From positions 1-34,430 of the forward strand of contig JAUVDN010000012.1 of the NCBI GenBank assembly GCA_030595325.1: a stretch of 34,430 nt of DNA. The letters run 5' to 3'. Shown piece after piece: positions 33,402 through 34,430 of the stretch. The stretch's first letter is position 1. Each line of letters opens with the position of its first letter. This DNA comes from Gammaproteobacteria bacterium. GTDB lineage: Bacteria > Pseudomonadota > Gammaproteobacteria > SZUA-229. Position numbers and translations under genes: made by a program. Below the pieces are notes generated by a model. The model was given only the letters and a program-made list of their open reading frames with translations, had not been told where the DNA came from and made no database searches.

Positions 33402-34430
33402 TTGGTGTAATTAAGGGCTGGTTTGAAAAGCATTTTTCAGATCCACAGGCAATTATACTGGTTACCATTATTCTACTGGGTACTGTTCTTGTCCTGTACT
33501 GGGGTTCGATTCTTACCCCGGTTTTAGCAGGTATTATTATTGCCTATGTGCTGGAAGGGCTGGTTTGCCGTTTCCAGCACCTAGGCATGCCACGATTATT
33601 TGCATTTTTACTTAGCTATACTTTGTTTATTACTGCCTTGTCATTAATTTTATTTGGTCTGGTGCCGTTAGTTATTAGTCAGGTCTCGCAGTTAGTTGCA
33701 GATTTTCCGAAAATACTGGAAAAGGTGCAGTTATTAATTCTGGAAATTCCAGACAAATACCCAATCTTAGCTGAACAGGAAATTGCTAATATGCTTGGTA
33801 ATTTCTCAACGGAACTTGTTGGCGTCGGCCAAACACTGGTATCCGTATCGCTGTCTTCTGTGGTGGATGTATTTACCGTACTGGTTTATCTGGTTGTCGT
33901 GCCATTACTGGTATTTTTCCTGCTCAAAGACAAAGAAGAAATTCTGCAATGGTTCAGACGTTTTTTGCCTGTTGATCGCGGTCTGGCTTATTCTGTCTGG
34001 AAAGATGTTGATGCCAAAATGGGTAACTATATTCGCGGTAAAATGCTGGAAGTTGCCATTGTCGGCGTAGCAACCTTTATTCCACTGAAATTTATGGGCA
34101 TGAACTATGCCGCAACCATGAGTTTGCTGGTAGGCCTGTCCGTTATCATTCCTTATGTTGGTGCCGTGGCAGTCACTATTCCTGTGGCAATCATTGCCTG
34201 GTTCCAGTGGGGTGCTACCAGTGATTTTATGTACTTGATGATAGCGTACCTGTTCGTACAGTTCCTCGACGGTAATATACTTGTGCCATTACTGTTTTCT
34301 GAAGTCGTCAACATGCATCCGGCTGCGATAATCATATCGGTGCTTTTCTTTGGTGGTTTATGGGGTGTGTGGGGTGTTTTCTTTGCTATTCCTTTGGCCA
34401 CATTGGTGCAAGCTGTAATCAATGCCTGGC
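33398..34430 (+). CDS. AI-2E family transporter (PerM-like), cut at the window end
   Basis: The open frame runs for 344 codons from ATG at 33398 to the window end. It starts MIGVIKGWFEKHFSDPQAI and has about eight transmembrane helices: two at the N-terminus (about residues 19-55), one at about 70-92, a long soluble loop with VPLVISQVSQLVADFPKIL, and the C-terminal group with the family signature SVIIPYVGAVAVTIPVAI. The family (UPF0118/PerM, TqsA) includes exporters of AI-2, but many members have other or unknown substrates. Family length is about 350-360, so only the last residues are missing. It overlaps the conserved small protein by ATGA. Confidence 0.9.
   Translation, partial: MIGVIKGWFEKHFSDPQAIILVTIILLGTVLVLYWGSILTPVLAGIIIAYVLEGLVCRFQHLGMPRLFAFLLSYTLFITALSLILFGLVPLVISQVSQLVADFPKILEKVQLLILEIPDKYPILAEQEIANMLGNFSTELVGVGQTLVSVSLSSVVDVFTVLVYLVVVPLLVFFLLKDKEEILQWFRRFLPVDRGLAYSVWKDVDAKMGNYIRGKMLEVAIVGVATFIPLKFMGMNYAATMSLLVGLSVIIPYVGAVAVTIPVAIIAWFQWGATSDFMYLMIAYLFVQFLDGNILVPLLFSEVVNMHPAAIIISVLFFGGLWGVWGVFFAIPLATLVQAVINAW

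Noticed and set aside
1-34430. CRISPR array, prophage or insertion sequence
   Set aside because: No spaced direct repeats, no phage structural or transposase genes, and no terminal inverted repeats with a gene between them were found.

Overview
The window is an ordinary stretch of gammaproteobacterial chromosome. The evidence is the gene order gyrA-serC-serA-pheA-hisC-tyrA-aroA-cmk-rpsA-ihfB-lapB-pyrF, which closely follows the aromatic-amino-acid supraoperon known from Pseudomonas and relatives, followed by folC-dedD-cvpA-purF and metZ in the order also known from Pseudomonas. The base composition is visibly AT-leaning in the intergenic regions (not computed). I cannot assign a genus. No phage, insertion sequence, CRISPR array or integrase is visible.

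Layout. Positions 1-320 hold the 3' end of a tmRNA gene with its terminator and a three-hairpin repeat. Positions 321-17313 are all on the minus strand: a DUF4124 protein and a ComEA-like protein, then pyrF, lapB, ihfB, rpsA, cmk, aroA, tyrA, hisC, pheA, serA, serC, gyrA and a DUF1249 (YqiB-like) gene. Together these make serine (serA, serC), phenylalanine and tyrosine (aroA, pheA, tyrA, and probably hisC), nucleotides (cmk, pyrF) and core information-processing proteins (rpsA, ihfB, gyrA). Positions 17314-21687 run on the plus strand: folC, dedD, cvpA and purF. Positions 21688-34430 are mixed: a decayed gene fragment, a membrane protein, a YkuD transpeptidase, metZ, a DUF1223 protein, a cluster of two DUF2892 proteins with a Crp/Fnr regulator and a lytic transglycosylase, proS, a large DUF4105 protein, a MIF-like tautomerase paired with a second DUF4124 protein, a LysR regulator, and a conserved small protein coupled to an AI-2E family permease that is cut by the window end.

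The most interesting material is between and around the genes. REP-like palindromes (TGTAGGAGCGG type) occur four times. A 120-bp nested inverted repeat lies in front of folC and has a weaker relative upstream of cmk's stop. A 15-bp AT-rich unit is repeated six times between serA and pheA. There is a consensus IHF site and a large dyad in front of ihfB, a Shine-Dalgarno-poor structured leader in front of rpsA, and a seven-codon mini-ORF with a strong ribosome-binding site immediately in front of folC. The DUF2892/Crp-Fnr cluster with its palindrome and the MIF/DUF4124 pair are the best candidates for little-described function. I see no clear evidence of a wholly new multi-gene system.
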